DNA of 64,000 bases, taken from assembly GCA_947471745.1 (NCBI GenBank), contig CANJKZ010000922.1:3099001-3163000 (forward strand), given 5' to 3'. Below the pieces are notes generated by a model that ran no database searches, was not told the DNA's origin, and saw nothing but the letters and a program-made list of their open reading frames with translations. The stretch is from Closterium sp. Naga37s-1. Its lineage: Eukaryota; Streptophyta; Zygnematophyceae; Desmidiales; Closteriaceae. This document shows, piece by piece, positions 23,867 through 34,900 of this stretch. The translations under genes were made by a program, and so were the position numbers. Positions within the stretch are counted from its first letter, which is position 1. Every line of letters starts with the position of its first letter.

Positions 23867-24280
23867 TGTTAGAATTTGAGATGATTGAATAGGATCGTAA
23901 TACTTAGGATGGTAGCTTCCTGTCGTAGCGGAAGTCTTGTATGAATTAAAGCCAGTTAAGGAGGCTTTGTCTGGACTAATAAAAGCCCATGTAGTGATAT
24001 GTTTCAAGATCAATGTCTCTAAAATCAGATATATTTAAAAATGACAAACATACAAAATATATAGCTAGAGTAAAGTACCTGTTCGCCTACTGTACTGTGC
24101 TATTCCTGTTCTAAAACGTTACGTGACTTTTCGCGAGGCCTATAGCTACGTGCTGACGTCATCCTAGGGCGCGTAGCGCTTTGCTGACGTCAGCCTATCG
24201 GTACTTTACTGTTACGTGCGAAGTCTCGCACTGTACTACACGAATCCTTGAAGTGCTTAAGTCTTCATATTATCTCAACA
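23867..24280 (-). repeat. R7 3' LTR (414 bp)
   Basis: Begins TGTTAGAATT and ends ATCTCAACA on the plus strand, next to ctccccttcactt, the complement of the polypurine tract. It holds two TGACGTCA palindromes. Confidence 0.92.
24154..24192. promoter_or_regulatory. Paired TGACGTCA (bZIP/CRE-like) sites in the R7 LTR
   Basis: Perfect 8 bp palindromes TGACGTCA at 24154-24161 and 24185-24192, start to start 31 bp. In both copies the palindrome follows tgc (tgctgacgtca). TGACG(TCA) is the core bound by plant TGA/bZIP and CREB/ATF-type factors. Paired TGACG elements drive stress-responsive promoters, so they may have given this LTR inducible transcription. Inference from motif only. Confidence 0.55.
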
Positions 24281-25658
24281 CTCCCCTTCACTTCTAGGAG
24301 TTCGGTGTAGTTACCCGGTTGTCTCAGAAATGCCGCTGAGCTGGTTGCACTGGTGAAACTTCTGTCGTGTCAGTTTCTTGGTAAGTGAGTCAGCTGCCAT
24401 GTCACCAGTGGGACAGTAGACAAGGCGCATCCTCCCCTTGTCGATCGCATCTTTGACGAAGAAGTAACGCAGTGAAATGTGTTTCGTGCGATTGACGAAG
24501 CCGGGTTTGTTGGCGATGGTAATCGCACTGTGGTTGTCGCACTGCAACGTAAACTGATTCGGCGTGACGAACTTTGCTTCGTCGAGCAGTTCCTGTAAGT
24601 ATAGTCCTTCTCGAGTTGCAGCACACGCAGCAATGAATTCTGCTTCGGCCGAAGAAAGTGACACGAGTTCTTGTTTCGATGAGTTCCACGAGATCGGGCC
24701 AATTGGCTCGAGACGAAAAATGTAGGCTGTTCGTGACCGACGATCTGACGTGTCACCAGCGTGGTCTGCGTCAACATATTCGCTGAGGTACATTTTGTCG
24801 GTCGGTTTTTCTGTGTTGAAAAACAGCCCGACTGTTGGTGTTGCGACAAAGTAGTGTAGAGCGCGCTGAAGATCGAGATGGTGTTCTTCTTTTGGGCAGC
24901 GTAAAAATTGTGCGAGATAGCTTGCGACATACGCAAGGTCGGGACGACACGTGACTGCTGCGAAGAGAAGGCACCCAAGTTGCTGCTGGTACAGTTGTAG
25001 ACCAGCTGCCGAAAGTTTGGTGTTGTTTAGGATGTGCCCGGTGGGTGTAGACCGATACGGTGTAGAGACGTAATCTGTAGAAGTCTTGAAACGCTTAGCG
25101 AGTGACTCAGCATATTTCGATGCTGTGAGGTGGATGGCGGAGGAGGTTCGCAAAATGTTTAACCCAAGAAATTGAGTCACTTCGGTGGAGACGGTTAAAT
25201 CGAGGGATTTATTCAGATCTGCTTCGATGCGATCACCCAAGGAAGCCGAAGAACTGACATAGAGAATGTCATCCACATATGCCACAAGCAGCGCGTAGCT
25301 CCCCTTGTCGTCTAGCCGATACATCCTGGGATCATGCGGCAGTTGTCGGAACCCAACCTCTGTAAGTTTCCTGTTCAAATGCTGCTGCCACAGTCGCGGT
25401 GCTTGTTTGATACCGTACAGTGACTTCTTGAGCTTGCAGACACTTGGCGGATTTGTCGGATAGGTATGCGGATATTCGACGTAGATTTCAGCATCGACGT
25501 CAGCGTATAGAAATGCATTGGAAACGTCAATTTGTCGAAGCGGAAAATTCTTCGCAGCTGCTTCGCAGATGACGAGACGAACACTTGTGTGTCGGCTGAC
25601 CGGGGCGAAGGTTAGCGTGTAGTCTACCCCATGAGTTTGGTCAAAACCGCGAACAACC

Positions 25659-25847
25659 TGTTAGAATGCTAGCGTGACTTAGGAGCCATGGCTAGTGAGT
25701 GTCGAGAGGATTGAGTGTCGAGAGAATTGGAAAGGAGAATGAGGGGTTTCACTAGCCAGAGTTGGGATACAAGTACAACACCCTAAATTGGGTTGTACTC
25801 ATTACAGAGTACCCCACTGCAGGCTAGACAACAAATACATTCTGACA
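25659..25847 (-). mobile_element. R8: solo LTR (189 bp) in the RT of R7
   Basis: TGTTAGAATG to ATTCTGACA, flanked by the 5 bp duplication CAACC (25654-25658 and 25848-25852). R7 RT text stops on one side and resumes on the other. On the reverse strand it begins TGTCAGAATG and has ctagcctgcagtggggtac, which places it with the R13/R9 LTR group. A solo LTR arises by recombination between the two LTRs of a former full insertion. Confidence 0.92.
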
Positions 25848-28800
25848 CAACCCACCTTGCCTTATGTTTTTCATAAGAGCCATCAGCTTTCGTCTTCACC
25901 CTGAAGACCCATTTTCCGGTAAGAATATTTTTATTTGCAGCTTTTTCGATGGGTATGAGATCCCAAGTCCCCCGGTTTTCCAGGGCAGCCAGTTCACGAT
26001 CCATGGCTTCACGCCATTTTTCGCGATGTGGTCCTGAAAGGGCCTGTCGGGCAGTTTTCGGTTCTGCGACTTCTGTAGAATTGTGCTGTACTGCTGCTGC
26101 GAGTCCCAGTATCTGAAGCCCAATTTGATAATGAAGACTGTTTTCGGTCCGTCCTGCAAAATTGGCAGGTTCACTCTGTTCACCACTTGCCCCCCCAATT
26201 TCGTCAGGATCGACGTGGATGCTGCTGTCAGTTACAGCTGGCATGGGACGTCGTTGATCGTCCACTAGGTAAGTATGATGAACTTCACGAACATCGTCCG
26301 GATGAGCGTCGACGAGAGGAATGAATTCCGGAAATCCGGAAGAAGTGGTTGGTATAGGTGGATCAGGAGCAGCTTTACGTGCACCGTCAAGGTCAGGTTC
26401 TTCGCTGGCAGCGAGGTCGGCGTCAACGCTGGCGAATGAACGAACACCGTGGAAAAGTGTAGCAGGGTCACGCTGCGTGGCGAGATACTGTTCGAAGACA
26501 GGAAGGGTCAGACTTTCGTAGAAAATACAGTCGCGGGCAGGAATTAAAAGACGACTGCGATAATCCAGGATACGCCAGGCAGAAAACTGTTTCTCAAGGC
26601 CGAGATGAAGACCCCACTTAGCGCGTTGATCGAACTTTCCGAGCGGAGCGGTGGGAGGACGATATTGCACGATACACCCAAAAACTCGAAGAAGTTTCGT
26701 AGTGCCCAATTTTCCTGTCCACAACAAGTGAGGTGATGCGTTGTTGGGTAGAGCCGATGAAGACAGGAGGTATATGCAACAGGGTTGCGTGGTCCATTGC
26801 GAAGGGCCAGTAGAGTGGGCCGAGTTGAGATTGTGCGAGTAGTGCTCGCATCTTTTCTTGCAGAGTACGATTGAGGCGTTCAGCTACACCGCTCTGTTGG
26901 TGAGCGTGAGGAAGTGAGAACAGGCGCCGTATGCCTCTTTCTTGCAGGTACGCTGTAAACTCGAGACTGCGATATTCCCCAGCTCCGTCACACTGAAAGG
27001 TTTTGAGTTTGGTGTCGGACTCGCGTTCTGCGAGAGGCAGCCATGTTCGAAACGCTGTGAAGGCAAGAAAACGGTTAGTCATGTTACCAGTCCAGACGTA
27101 TCGAGTAGATGCTTCAGTGAACGTAATGACGTATTTCTCGCCATTGAAACCCTCCGCAGGTAAGTTTAGAATATCACTGTAAACTTTTTTCATCAATCGA
27201 TAATCCTCAGCGCCAGGAAAATGAGTCGGGTACAGTTCGTGTGGTAGATTTGCTGCTGGGCAGATCAAGCAGGGTGACGGACGATTGACCGGTTTCATTT
27301 CGAGGCCGCCAGGTAAGAGAAGAGAATTCTTGTCGAGAACAGCTGCTTTGATTGTGTTTTTGAGCGTAGACTGCGACGGATGACCAAGACGCTTATGCCA
27401 TGTGTCTGCAGTTGCTTTGTGTCCCTGTGCGCGCAGATAATAATCGGCGTTAGCAAAGAAAGATAACAGCAGCCGATGACCGTCAGCATGAACATGATCT
27501 GTGACAGGCGGGATGAACCTGGTAAGGTTAGGTGGTGGAATTTTGATTTCAACGTCGATGTATTCGCCAGGTGAAAGAACTAACTCCCCTCTCTCTTGAT
27601 CTGATGCTGCAGGTTTAGGCTCAATGCCGATGAGTCGTCCGGAGTCGAGGACTTCCATGTCAGCGACACATTGCTCTGCTTTGGTGAGAAGACGTCGGTC
27701 ACGATCAGCAGGTGTTTCTCCCCAAGTGGTCTCGTCAGGTTCCTGTGCCCCCCAAGTGCCTTCATCCGTGGGCATATTCGTCGGGAGTTCTGGACGTCGT
27801 TCAAGCCTTGATTGTCGAAGGTCAGCATGACAGCGGCAGCCGTGGTTGAAGACGTGGGTACGACTCCTTCACGAGGAACGGTATCATCGGTGTAATCGAT
27901 GTCATCACGATGTTCCCATGGGCCAAGAGAGAGAATATTCTCGGAGTCGGCAGTGGTGCGTTCAGGTACGAAGTTGAGAACAAATACACCGTTCTGTTCG
28001 ATTGCCGTGCCGAGTTTCTTGACTCCATATTTTAAAGTAAACTTGCCCGGTTCACCAAGAAGATTAATTCCATTCCTCATGAGATGTGCAGATGACATCA
28101 GATTGAAGCCAAGTCGAGGAACGAGGAGTACATCGTTAAGATGAAGACTGAAGTCTTCTTCAACAGAATCAAGAATGATGTTACCCATCCATTGTGCTGT
28201 AAGACGTTGATTGGTGGCGACGGTTACAACGCATGGATTCTGAAGACGACGTTGATTGATGACGAAGCGGTTTTCTGATGAACATATGTGCTGGCCGCAA
28301 CAACTGTCGAGATACCAAGTGTTGGGACCTTCCAAGGTATGTGCAAGGTTGGCGTAGACCTCGGGTGGTATGGGCGTATTGAGTTCATCATTGAAGTTAT
28401 TATGAATCCGTTCTTCAGCGTCAGGATCGTAGACGGTAGAAACTGACGTCATGCAATTAATAACCTCTTTTGCTTGTATCTTGGCAGGTGTAGTAGGCGG
28501 CTTCGCAGAGTTCGGCTTCGCAGTATTCTGCTTCGCAACTTCCGGCTTCTCAGCTTCCGGCTTCTCAGCTTCACCTGAAGAATCTTTGGTATGTTTCGAT
28601 GCAGACCGCTTCCAAGATGGTTTATCCTTCGACCAGCAGGTATCAATAGTGTGTCCTGCTTTGCGACAAAAGGAACAAACGGGCTTGTGACGTGGATTAG
28701 AATAAAAACTGACTGTGTTGTTTACCACCTTTTTCCCTCCTCGAGCATTGTGCAGGTCCATATCCTGCTGCTCGGCAATGAGAGCGGCACAGAGTGCCCC

Positions 28801-29037
28801 TTCGGACAACTATGCTTGCATCCGGAGAATAGAGCGACACTGTCGCCATTCTGGTCCAAGACCCGCGAGTAGCACCGTGTGAAACATAGCGTCGGGGAAG
28901 TATCCTCCACACTTTTGAAGTTGGTCGCGCAGATTTCGAGCGCGGTTGATATACTGTGTCACCTTCTTGCCGTTTATCATCTGTATATTTGACAGCTGCG
29001 TTAAGATTTTACTCTGGTTGACGGTGTCCTTTGCCAT

Positions 29038-29203
29038 GTAGAAGAAGGCGCCATAGCTAGGAAAGCCCTAGCTAGGCAAGAAACAGTTTAGGCAAAGAAG
29101 GAGGAGTTGCACTAGCAAGAATGAGGATACAAATAGCAAACCCTAGAAGGGTTGTACTCGCTATAGAGCACCCCACTACAGGCTAGAGCATAATATTCTG
29201 ACA
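29038..29203 (-). repeat. R9 3' LTR
   Basis: Matches 30426-30591 base for base as far as I can read, ending ATTCTGACA. Hairpin at 29154-29171. Confidence 0.88.
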
Positions 29204-29939
29204 CACCCCCATAGCCAAAGTGGGGTGTAATCAGCAGAGCAAGCAAAGCAGAACAAGCTCAGGGTGGATCACAATGTCACCACACATTCTGAGCACAAGT
29301 TCAGGAAGCAATAGTTTAAAGTTCACAATTATGAGCAAAGCTAGTGGTAGTCACAACGGGCAAGTGAGGAGGAGGAGGGACAGTGAGAGGAGAGGAGATA
29401 GGAGGCGACGGCTGAAGCTGCAGACACACGGGCAACAGGAGGCACACTGGCACAGCGGCTACCGGAACAGCGCTCCGGACTACTGGAGTAACTGGCCCCG
29501 CGGCTAAAAGTAGCGGCAGACGAGCAACGGACCCACGGGCGACTGGCACAGGTGGCTACGACTGGGCTACCGGAGCAACTCCCCGGACTACAGGTGCTGC
29601 TGGCGACACGACGGCAACCTCCGTTCAACCTCCCCCAAACAGTACCACCCCCCCTGACACACACCCCCTGCTTCACCCCTAGCTCCACTCCCCCTTCACC
29701 CCCCCTTAGTACCACTCCGACGGCTCCAACAGGTCCACCCCCCTTCAGCGGCAGCTGCAGCACAGGGAGACGGAGGAGGAGGAGGAGGAGCAGGGAACGG
29801 CACACAGAAGCTGCACCCCCATACCCCCACCCCAAAACCCTAATCCAGGAGAACGGGCAGAAGGAGGGGTGGGGCGCCTTCAGAAGCACGGGGGACAGTG
29901 GGGAGGACAGGGGCAGCGAAGAACGGGCCGCCCACGGGC

Positions 29940-30300
29940 CTGGCACAGCCTCCCGAACCGCGCGCAGGCGGCCCGAGCCGCGCGCGGGCCTGGCGCAGTC
30001 CGTACGGGCCGCGCGCGGGCCTGGCGCAGCCCGTACGGGCCGCGCGCGGGCCTGGCGCAGCCCGTACGGGCCGCGCGCCGGCTGTACGGGCCGCGCGCAG
30101 GCCACGACGGGCGACGGGGGGCGACGCGCGGGTCCCCGTCGCCCGTCGTAGCGCCTCCTGGGGGCGACGCCCCGAGTGACGGGGCAGAAACCCGTCGCGC
30201 GCCTCGGGGCGCACGGCGGGCAGAAAACCGCCGCGCGCCTCGGGGCGCACGGCGGGCAGAAAACCGCCGCGCGCCTCGGGGCGCACGGCGGGCTGAAAAA
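29940..30300 (-). repeat. R9 leader repeats
   Basis: Two tandem blocks: about 30 bp units containing gggcctggcgcagcccgtac (about 29990-30090) and 33-34 bp units containing cgcgcctcggggcgcacggc (about 30190-30300). The second block shares gcgcgcggcggttttctg (on the sense strand) with the start of the R13 leader. Open frames across this stretch on both strands look like repeat products, not genes. Confidence 0.8.
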
Positions 30301-30411
30301 CCCTAATTTCGACGCCGCGCACCACGGGGCGCGCGGCGGACAGGGAGTAGCAGTAGCAGCGGAAGCAGTGAGGTGGGGCCCACAGGCCAGGAGCATATCG
30401 CTCTAATACCA

Positions 30412-30591
30412 TGTGAAGATAAGCAGTAGAAGAAGGCGCCATAGCTAGGAAAGCCCTAGCTAGGCAAGAAACAGTTTAGGCAAAGAAGGAGGAGTTGCAC
30501 TAGCAAGAATGAGGATACAAATAGCAAACCCTAGAAGGGTTGTACTCGCTATAGAGCACCCCACTACAGGCTAGAGCATAATATTCTGACA
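30412..30591 (-). repeat. R9 5' LTR (180 bp)
   Basis: TGTGAAGATA to ATTCTGACA on the plus strand; primer-site complement precedes it. Hairpin at 30542-30559. Confidence 0.88.
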
Positions 30592-31515
30592 AATTCCTTG
30601 CAGGTATAACCAAGCTGCTTCAGCGGGAGAGGCACTGGTACGAAAAGGACGAATACCAAGCTGTTCAGTCGGTGTCATATTACGAACGAGAACTGTGTAT
30701 GCAGTCAGCGACGCCGATCGAAAAGTGGCCTGTTGAAGTGGTGACCCGTGTGATGGAAAGGGTGCTGTGCCGTCGAACAACTGCCAGAATTCCGCGGTCT
30801 GAACAAGAAGCTCGAATTCAAAACTCCAGGTATAGAAGTCTTGACCGTTAAAGGGCATTGTCGTTTTAATTTTTGTTGGGTTTGCAGAAGCGGGAAGATA
30901 GTTTCCGGTGCCGTCAGCTGATTGTAACTGATAAAGTGATGGCAGTGATGGCATCTGTGACCCTTGTGGTGCTTGTTGTCCTTGTCCAGCAGGAACGAAA
31001 GATAATGAGTTATTCGACCCGTCGCTTCCTTGTGGCATCTGTCCATGCTGATAACTGGAGCCATCAAGGCTCATAGGAGTTGGAAACATTTGGTTAAGTG
31101 ACAAGACGGCAGCATTGACACGTTGTTGAAGATTTGTTGGCTGGCAAGCACCTTAATATTGATAAGGTCCAGTAGGTACGAAACTGGACTGTTGTCCTGG
31201 TTGACTAGAAGAACCAGTGACTGCAGCTGCAGCTGTTGTGGCTGCTGATGCCGCTGTTGCTGCGGCTGCTGCCGATGACGCCGCTGCTGCGGCTGTGTGT
31301 ACGGGTTGATTGCTCAGTGGCATGGCGTACATCGGTTGTTGCTGATATTGTTGTTGTTGATGTTGTTGCTGCAGATAAGAATTGTCAGCAGCTGGAGACG
31401 CTGTTGGGCGTGATGGACTCGTAACAGAAGAGCCGTTGTTGGATCGTGGAGCGTCACACATAGTTGCAGAGTATGTAGTTGGAAGCTTGTAGTATCCTAA
31501 GACGCTCTGATACCA

Positions 31516-31584
31516 TGTTAGAATTTGAGATGATTGAATAGGATCGTAATACTTAGGATGGTAGCTTCCTGTCGTAGCGGAAGT
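31516..31584 (-). repeat. R7 5' LTR remnant
   Basis: TGTTAGAATT onward, identical to the first 69 bp of 23867-24280, with the primer-site complement gctctgatacca at 31504-31515 on its inner side. It ends abruptly where R10 sequence begins. Confidence 0.88.
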
Positions 31585-31916
31585 GCTAGGCAAACGCTGT
31601 CCGAGCCGTAATTCTGCAATGGCAGAACTTTTCGCGAGGCAACTTGGCTCTTTTGAAAGCTCTTAGAGTGAGCTTCGATATAACGACTTCTCAGCTTAAT
31701 CCGATCGACGGTCTGCACGGCACGCTGCGCAATGTTCAAGGTACTCTTGCTGTTTTGACTAAGTCCCTCTTGATCCCTCTCTCTACAAACTCGGACCCGA
31801 GGATAGGGGCTGGTCTTGTACCAAGCACCCAGGGACCCTTGGAGGTGACCCCGAGGAGAGGTTTTAAGTTGGATAACGTCTTAATAGCCTGAGTTATTAG
31901 GCCCTTTACACCAACA
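31585..31916 (+). repeat. R10 5' LTR (inner 332 bp)
   Basis: Matches 37346-37677 and ends ACACCAACA. The primer site TGGTATCAGAGC follows at 31920-31931. Confidence 0.9.
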
Positions 31917-31962
31917 AGCTGGTATCAGAGCTGCGTTATAGTGATCCTCGTTATAGGTAGCT

Positions 31963-34900
31963 ATGGCGGGAAATACCTCGGCGGGAGCTGGTGAATCTTC
32001 AGCCCAAGATCGTAGCGGCAGCCAGGATTCTGGTGTTTCGGCGCCAAGGGGAGCGCGAACAAACCAGGGCTCGCTGATCAAGGAGGTGCTGAAGAACTTC
32101 ACCGTCGAGAAGTTCAATGGTGAGGGCTATGATGATTGGGCCTGGAAAATGCAACTTTATTTCCGTCAGATCGGTTTGTTGAAACTAATGATTGGGGAGG
32201 AGCCTAGACCGAGTGACCCCGCGCTGCAGGAAGATTGGGACGAGCGCGCCTCGGCTGGCTACTACTTGATGTCGCAGAGTTTGGAGCTGAACCAGCGTCA
32301 CTACGTCATGCACCTGCTGCCAGAGGTTGATTGCGGTCCGAAGGCGTGGACCGTGTTGAAGGAGCTACACGCCCCGACCTCCGTTGTCGCAACGTTGATG
32401 CTGGAGAGGGAGCTGTCCGCGTTGCGCTTGAGCGAGGGAGAGCCGGTGCAACCTGTTTTGGACAAAATGCGCGACCTCTACGCGAAGTTGGCGACCGCGG
32501 GAATCACCTACCCGGAGCAGACCAAGTGCTTGAAGATGCTATCGCTGCTGCTGGAATCGTGGCTTCAATTCACGAGCGGATTGAGCCTGCCGCAGAACCA
32601 GAGCTTGTGGACAGTCGAGTGGGTGCGGACGAAGATTCTGGAGGAGGACTTCCGTCGCCGCCAACTGAGGGGTGGAGACGACGGCAGCAGCGGCTACGGG
32701 ATGCAAGGGAGCCGACGTGGCAGAGGACGTGGCTTCGGTGGTGCTGGACGCGGTGCAAAGAAGGACGACGACTCCAACGACCAACAAGGAGGTACCGGTT
32801 GGGAAATCTGGACGTGGGGGCAAGTCGGGTGCTGGTGGCAAAATGAAAGGGAGTTGCTGGTATTGTGAGAAGGAGGGGCACCCCTGGTTTTTGTGCTATA
32901 AGAAACCCGATGGATGGACCCCCCAGAATCGTCACCAGGATGGCGGCGCGCGGAGGAACCAGAAAAACGGCGCGAACATGGTCGCCGATTCGTCCGACAA
33001 CAACCCGAAGAGCAACGGCGGTGCAGAGAAGAAGAAGGAGCGCACCGCATGCCAATTCTTCCATATTGGAGAGCAGGGGGAGCAAGGAGACGCCTCTGCC
33101 AAGGTTGGAGCAGAGCTGCATCCCCTGGACTATTGGGTGTTGGACACGGGCGCTGCTTGGACGATGACGCCGCGCAAGGAGCTGCTTGATGACGTACGAG
33201 CTGCACCGATCAATGAGGTGTGCTCTGCCTCTGGACACGCGCTGAAGGTGGCTGGTGCGGGACGAGCTGCATTCAAGGGAGCGGATGGCAAACCGGTGGT
33301 GCTGCACGACGTCCTCCTCGTTCCTGATCTCAAGGCCAACCTCATCTCCCTCCGTAAGCTTGCCAAGGCTGGGGTGAGCACTAGCACGGAAGGGGCACGC
33401 ACGTACAAGGGGCAGCTGGGAAATCGGGTGCTTTGGGATCTGCACGAGAGCAAGGATGTGTACAGATCCATGTGGCAGCTGCCGGCGTTGGCGTGACACG
33501 GTGGGGGGCAGGCTGGAGAGGGGTCTGCATCCCAGGGGGAGTGCAACGCCGTTGGAGGGGTTGGTGTGAAAGTGTCGGCCAGATCTGGGGAGACAGATTG
33601 GGCAACGGCACACCGACGCTTGGGGCATGTGGCAATGCCCTTATTGAAGCAGCTAGAGAAAGATGGAGGCGTCAAGGGTTTGAAGTTGTGATGACAACTG
33701 TGAAATCTGTTTGCTCTCAAAATTCACTCGTTTCCCTTTTCATAGCGTGACTGGCAGGAGCAAGAAGCCTTTGGAGCTGGTTCACATGGACTTGGTGGGG
33801 CCGCTGCCGGTGCAAGGGCACAAGGGGGAGCGGTATTTCCTAACCATTGTGGATGATTGGAGCAGACTCATGTGGGCGTATCCGCTGAAGCAAAAGGACC
33901 ACGCCGCCCCTACGATAAAGGAAGATTGGCTGCCATTCGTGGAGAAGCAAGCGGAGTCTGTAGTGAAGCGGATTAGGACAGACCGGGGTGGTGAGTTCCT
34001 TGGAGCTGAAACGACGGCCTGGCTCAAGAAGCAGGGCATTCAGAGGGAGCTGACCACGGCTTACTCTCCGCAGTCCAACGGTGTAGCAGAACGGGCGAAC
34101 CGGACCATTCTGGAGACAGCTAGGGCGCTGCTCATAGAATCAGGGGTGGGCAATTCCATGTGGCCCCATGCTGTCCGGCACGCTACCGTGGCTAGGAACA
34201 GGGTGCTCACTAAGGTTGGTAATGAATCGTGGGTGCCGCTGGAGAGGTGGCTTGAGAGGAAGCCGCCGGTGGACATGCTGAGGGTGTTCGGTTGCATGGC
34301 AGTCGCCCACGTCCCCAAGAAGTATCGAAGTAAGTTGGGGGCGAGTGCAATCTGGTGTGTGCATTTGGGGCTGGCTGCTGAGAGCAAGGGATGGCTGCTG
34401 TGGGAACCATCCAAGGGTGTGTTGTTTGACAGCAGGGATGTGAAGTTTGTTGAGGGCATGATGTATGGGGGATGGAAGAAACAGCCGGAGACCAAGGTAT
34501 CCGAGCAGATGGAGCAAATCACCATGCAGCTGGACCTGACTCCTAGTGTGTGGGAGGAGGGGGAGGAGGCAGCTGCAGAGGGTGGCGATGGAGAGAAGAT
34601 GCAGGAGGCACCTGGTGGTGGAGGAGATGATGTGGAGACTAGTGATAGCACCAAGGAAGCTGCTGGATCTGAGGGTGGAGAACAGCAGCTGGGAAAAGCT
34701 AAGGTTCCTGCGCTACCATCAAGGAGAAAGCCGAAGGGTGTCGTTATGAGGGGATGGGAGACACCCGTCTCCAGGCCAGGACGTACCCATATGGCCACTA
34801 TGAAGCTGACTGCAGGAGCTGATGTTGCAGAGCAGCAGCTTGGGAATGAGGAGGCATTGCTGATTCTACCGCATGGCTATGACCCTGATGAGGAGGATGA

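Larger units (their letters stand above)
29038..30591 (-). mobile_element. R9: short non-autonomous LTR element (no pol) in the gag of R7
   Basis: Two LTRs (left about 166 bp, right 180 bp, identical over their shared length) enclose about 1.2 kb without any gag or pol. Directly inside the right LTR is a primer site variant (30400-30411, complement of tggtattagagc). Inside the left LTR is the polypurine tract with the same 3' module as R13. The interior has a GC-rich repetitive leader. I see no clear 5 bp duplication; the outer edge of the left LTR is slightly shorter. The identical LTRs say the insertion is recent. Same group as R13. Confidence 0.88.
24311..31461 (-). pseudogene. R7 gag-pol coding remnant (copia), with R8 and R9 inside
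   Basis: Reverse-strand parts: gag start MCDAPRSNNGSS near 31461, then a Gln-rich and Ala-rich N-terminus (31153-31400), gag body (30592-31104), R9, more gag (28690-29037), CCHC knuckle CSFCRKAGHTIDTC (about 28635-28680), protease with WYLDSCCGQHICSS (about 28270-28320), GAG pre-integrase TWHKRLGHPSQSTLK (about 27360-27410), integrase with HAHQQSGVAERLNRT (about 26860-26910), linker, RT with AYVDDILYVSS (about 25255-25290) and RNase H with SSAEAEFIAAC (about 24625-24660). The Gln/Ala-rich gag head is unlike the other families here. Broken, several breaks. Confidence 0.9.
23867..31584 (-). mobile_element. R7: Ty1/copia element of a second family, carrying R8 and R9
   Basis: On the reverse strand: 5' LTR remnant (31516-31584), primer site (31504-31515), gag, protease, integrase, RT, RNase H, polypurine tract (24281-24293) and complete 3' LTR (23867-24280). 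The two LTRs are identical over the roughly 70 bp they share. A solo LTR (R8) sits in RT and a short element (R9) in gag. The outer end of the 5' LTR is missing and joins R10 abruptly. Broken, several breaks apart from the two insertions. Confidence 0.93.

Noticed and set aside
29341-30396. 351-codon reverse frame and overlapping forward frames
   Set aside because: They run through the GC-rich repeats of the non-coding element R9; no recognisable domain.
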